This document shows positions 63,510-64,000 of a DNA stretch of 64,000 nucleotides, piece after piece. The number at the start of each line of letters is the position of its first letter. Within the stretch, counting starts at the first letter, position 1. Position numbers and translations under genes: made by a program. Source of the stretch: Clostridium weizhouense (GTDB lineage: Bacteria > Bacillota > Clostridia > Clostridiales > Clostridiaceae); contig NZ_JAHXPT010000004.1 of NCBI RefSeq assembly GCF_019431045.1, positions 124,001 to 188,000 of the forward strand, in the 5' to 3' direction. Below the pieces are notes generated by a model. It was not told the origin of the DNA and ran no database searches. It saw nothing but the letters and a program-made list of their open reading frames with translations.

Positions 63510-64000
63510 CTAATCAAATAAATCTTTATATTCTTTTAAATTTCTTATAGTATCTAGTTCTTTATCTTCTTTCATATATTCCAAAAATAAATCATTTAAT
63601 TCTATGCTTTTTTGTACATCTTTTAAAGCTTTAAATTCTTCTCCTATATTAACATAAAAACAAGCTCTATTATAATACAAAAAACCTTCATCTGGATTTT
63701 CTTTTATTCCTTGATTTATTATATTTATTGCACTAATAAAATCATTATCTTCTCTATAAATAACAGCTAAATTTAAAAAACTATAAGGATAGTTAGAATT
63801 ACTTAATATAGATTTTTTATAATATCTTATACATTCTTCTTTTCTATTTAATTTATTTAATATTACCCCTTTATTAAACAATATCCTATAATGATATGAA
63901 TCAATTTCTAAAGCTTTATTAATATATCTTAATGCTTCTTCATTTTTATCTAATTCTTCTAAAATACATGCTATATTAGCATATCCCCATGAATCCTTTG
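63510..64000 (-). CDS. Tetratricopeptide-repeat protein, N-terminal part beyond the window
   Basis: The reading frame is open from 63510 to the right edge, so only the last 163 or so residues are seen and the start is missing. The visible part begins KDSWGYANIACILEELDKNEEALRYINKALEID and continues as repeated 34-residue helical pairs: HYRILFNKGVILNKLNRKEECIRYYKKSIL, YPYSFLNLAVIYREDNDFISAINIINQGI and LYYNRACFYVNIGEEFKALKDVQKSIELN. These are TPR repeats, which act as protein-interaction scaffolds. No other domain is visible. Confidence 0.85.
   Translation of the reverse strand, partial: KDSWGYANIACILEELDKNEEALRYINKALEIDSYHYRILFNKGVILNKLNRKEECIRYYKKSILSNSNYPYSFLNLAVIYREDNDFISAINIINQGIKENPDEGFLYYNRACFYVNIGEEFKALKDVQKSIELNDLFLEYMKEDKELDTIRNLKEYKDLFD

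Noticed and set aside
1..64000. CRISPR arrays, tRNA, rRNA, insertion sequences
   Set aside because: No regularly spaced repeats, cloverleaf with CCA, rRNA-like conserved strings or transposase genes were seen on either strand.

Overview
The window is a stretch of core chromosome from a low-GC, endospore-forming, anaerobic-type Firmicute, most likely Clostridium sensu stricto. The basis is the very AT-rich composition with A/T-ending codons, strong GGAGG ribosome-binding sites, the sporulation genes (spoIVA, spoIIGA, sigE, sigG, sigK, ylmC), a single-operon fabT-fab-acc fatty-acid cluster using FabK, a guanine riboswitch and an alanine T-box. Species cannot be fixed by reading alone. All but one of the genes I accept lie on the minus strand, so transcription runs right to left; the exception is a small lipoprotein at 61703-62350. 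No rRNA, tRNA, insertion sequence, prophage module or CRISPR array was seen.

Layout, low to high coordinate. 1-3759: priA (cut by the window edge), coaBC, rpoZ, gmk, remA and yloC, one operon read from a promoter near 3963-3991. 4031-5634: a guanine/hypoxanthine permease behind a guanine riboswitch. 5723-7489: L-asparaginase, an unassigned structured RNA with an intrinsic terminator, and a small BECR-fold nuclease-like protein. 7672-13094: spoIVA, gpsA, der and a PDZ/radical-SAM DUF512 protein. 13293-20407: the phosphate regulon, phoPR then pstSCAB-phoU. 20420-24823: pgeF (apparently with a CTG start), nrdR, ylmC, sigG, sigE, spoIIGA. 25145-28785: ftsZ, ftsA, pilT. 29197-34571: sigK, a class B penicillin-binding protein, trhP and trmR (tRNA wobble modification), mltG. 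34665-43062: typA, rnjA, fur, a DUF1292 gene, ruvX, ireB, alaS with its T-box. 43256-49449: an AI-2E transporter, a PRC-barrel protein, mnmA, iscU, iscS, iscR, rarA. 49659-51291: a HutP-family protein, a 200-bp inverted-repeat locus that looks like 6S RNA, and a DUF4003-like protein. 51721-61455: accA, accD, accC, fabZ, accB, fabF, fabG, fabD, fabK, acpP, fabH and the regulator fabT, with a FabT-type palindrome on the promoter. 61703-64000: lipoprotein, flavin reductase-like protein, acetyltransferase and the start-less part of a TPR protein.

Functional links: the iscR-iscS-iscU-mnmA run couples Fe-S/sulfur supply to tRNA thiolation; pgeF-phoPR lies upstream of pstSCAB-phoU; the fab-acc operon carries nearly everything for acyl-chain initiation and elongation; sigE-spoIIGA, sigG, sigK and spoIVA supply much of the late sporulation programme; alaS-ireB-ruvX and mltG-trmR-trhP are conserved Firmicute neighbourhoods.

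Most of the window is ordinary housekeeping DNA. The parts worth a second look are non-coding: a structured RNA of unknown class upstream of ansA (about 6929-7048), a dispersed 91-bp inverted-repeat family (three copies plus an isolated tail) placed at gene 3' ends, the 6S-like locus at 50123-50322, an 18-bp perfect inverted repeat enclosing the phoU terminator, and unusual initiation regions for pgeF and ireB.
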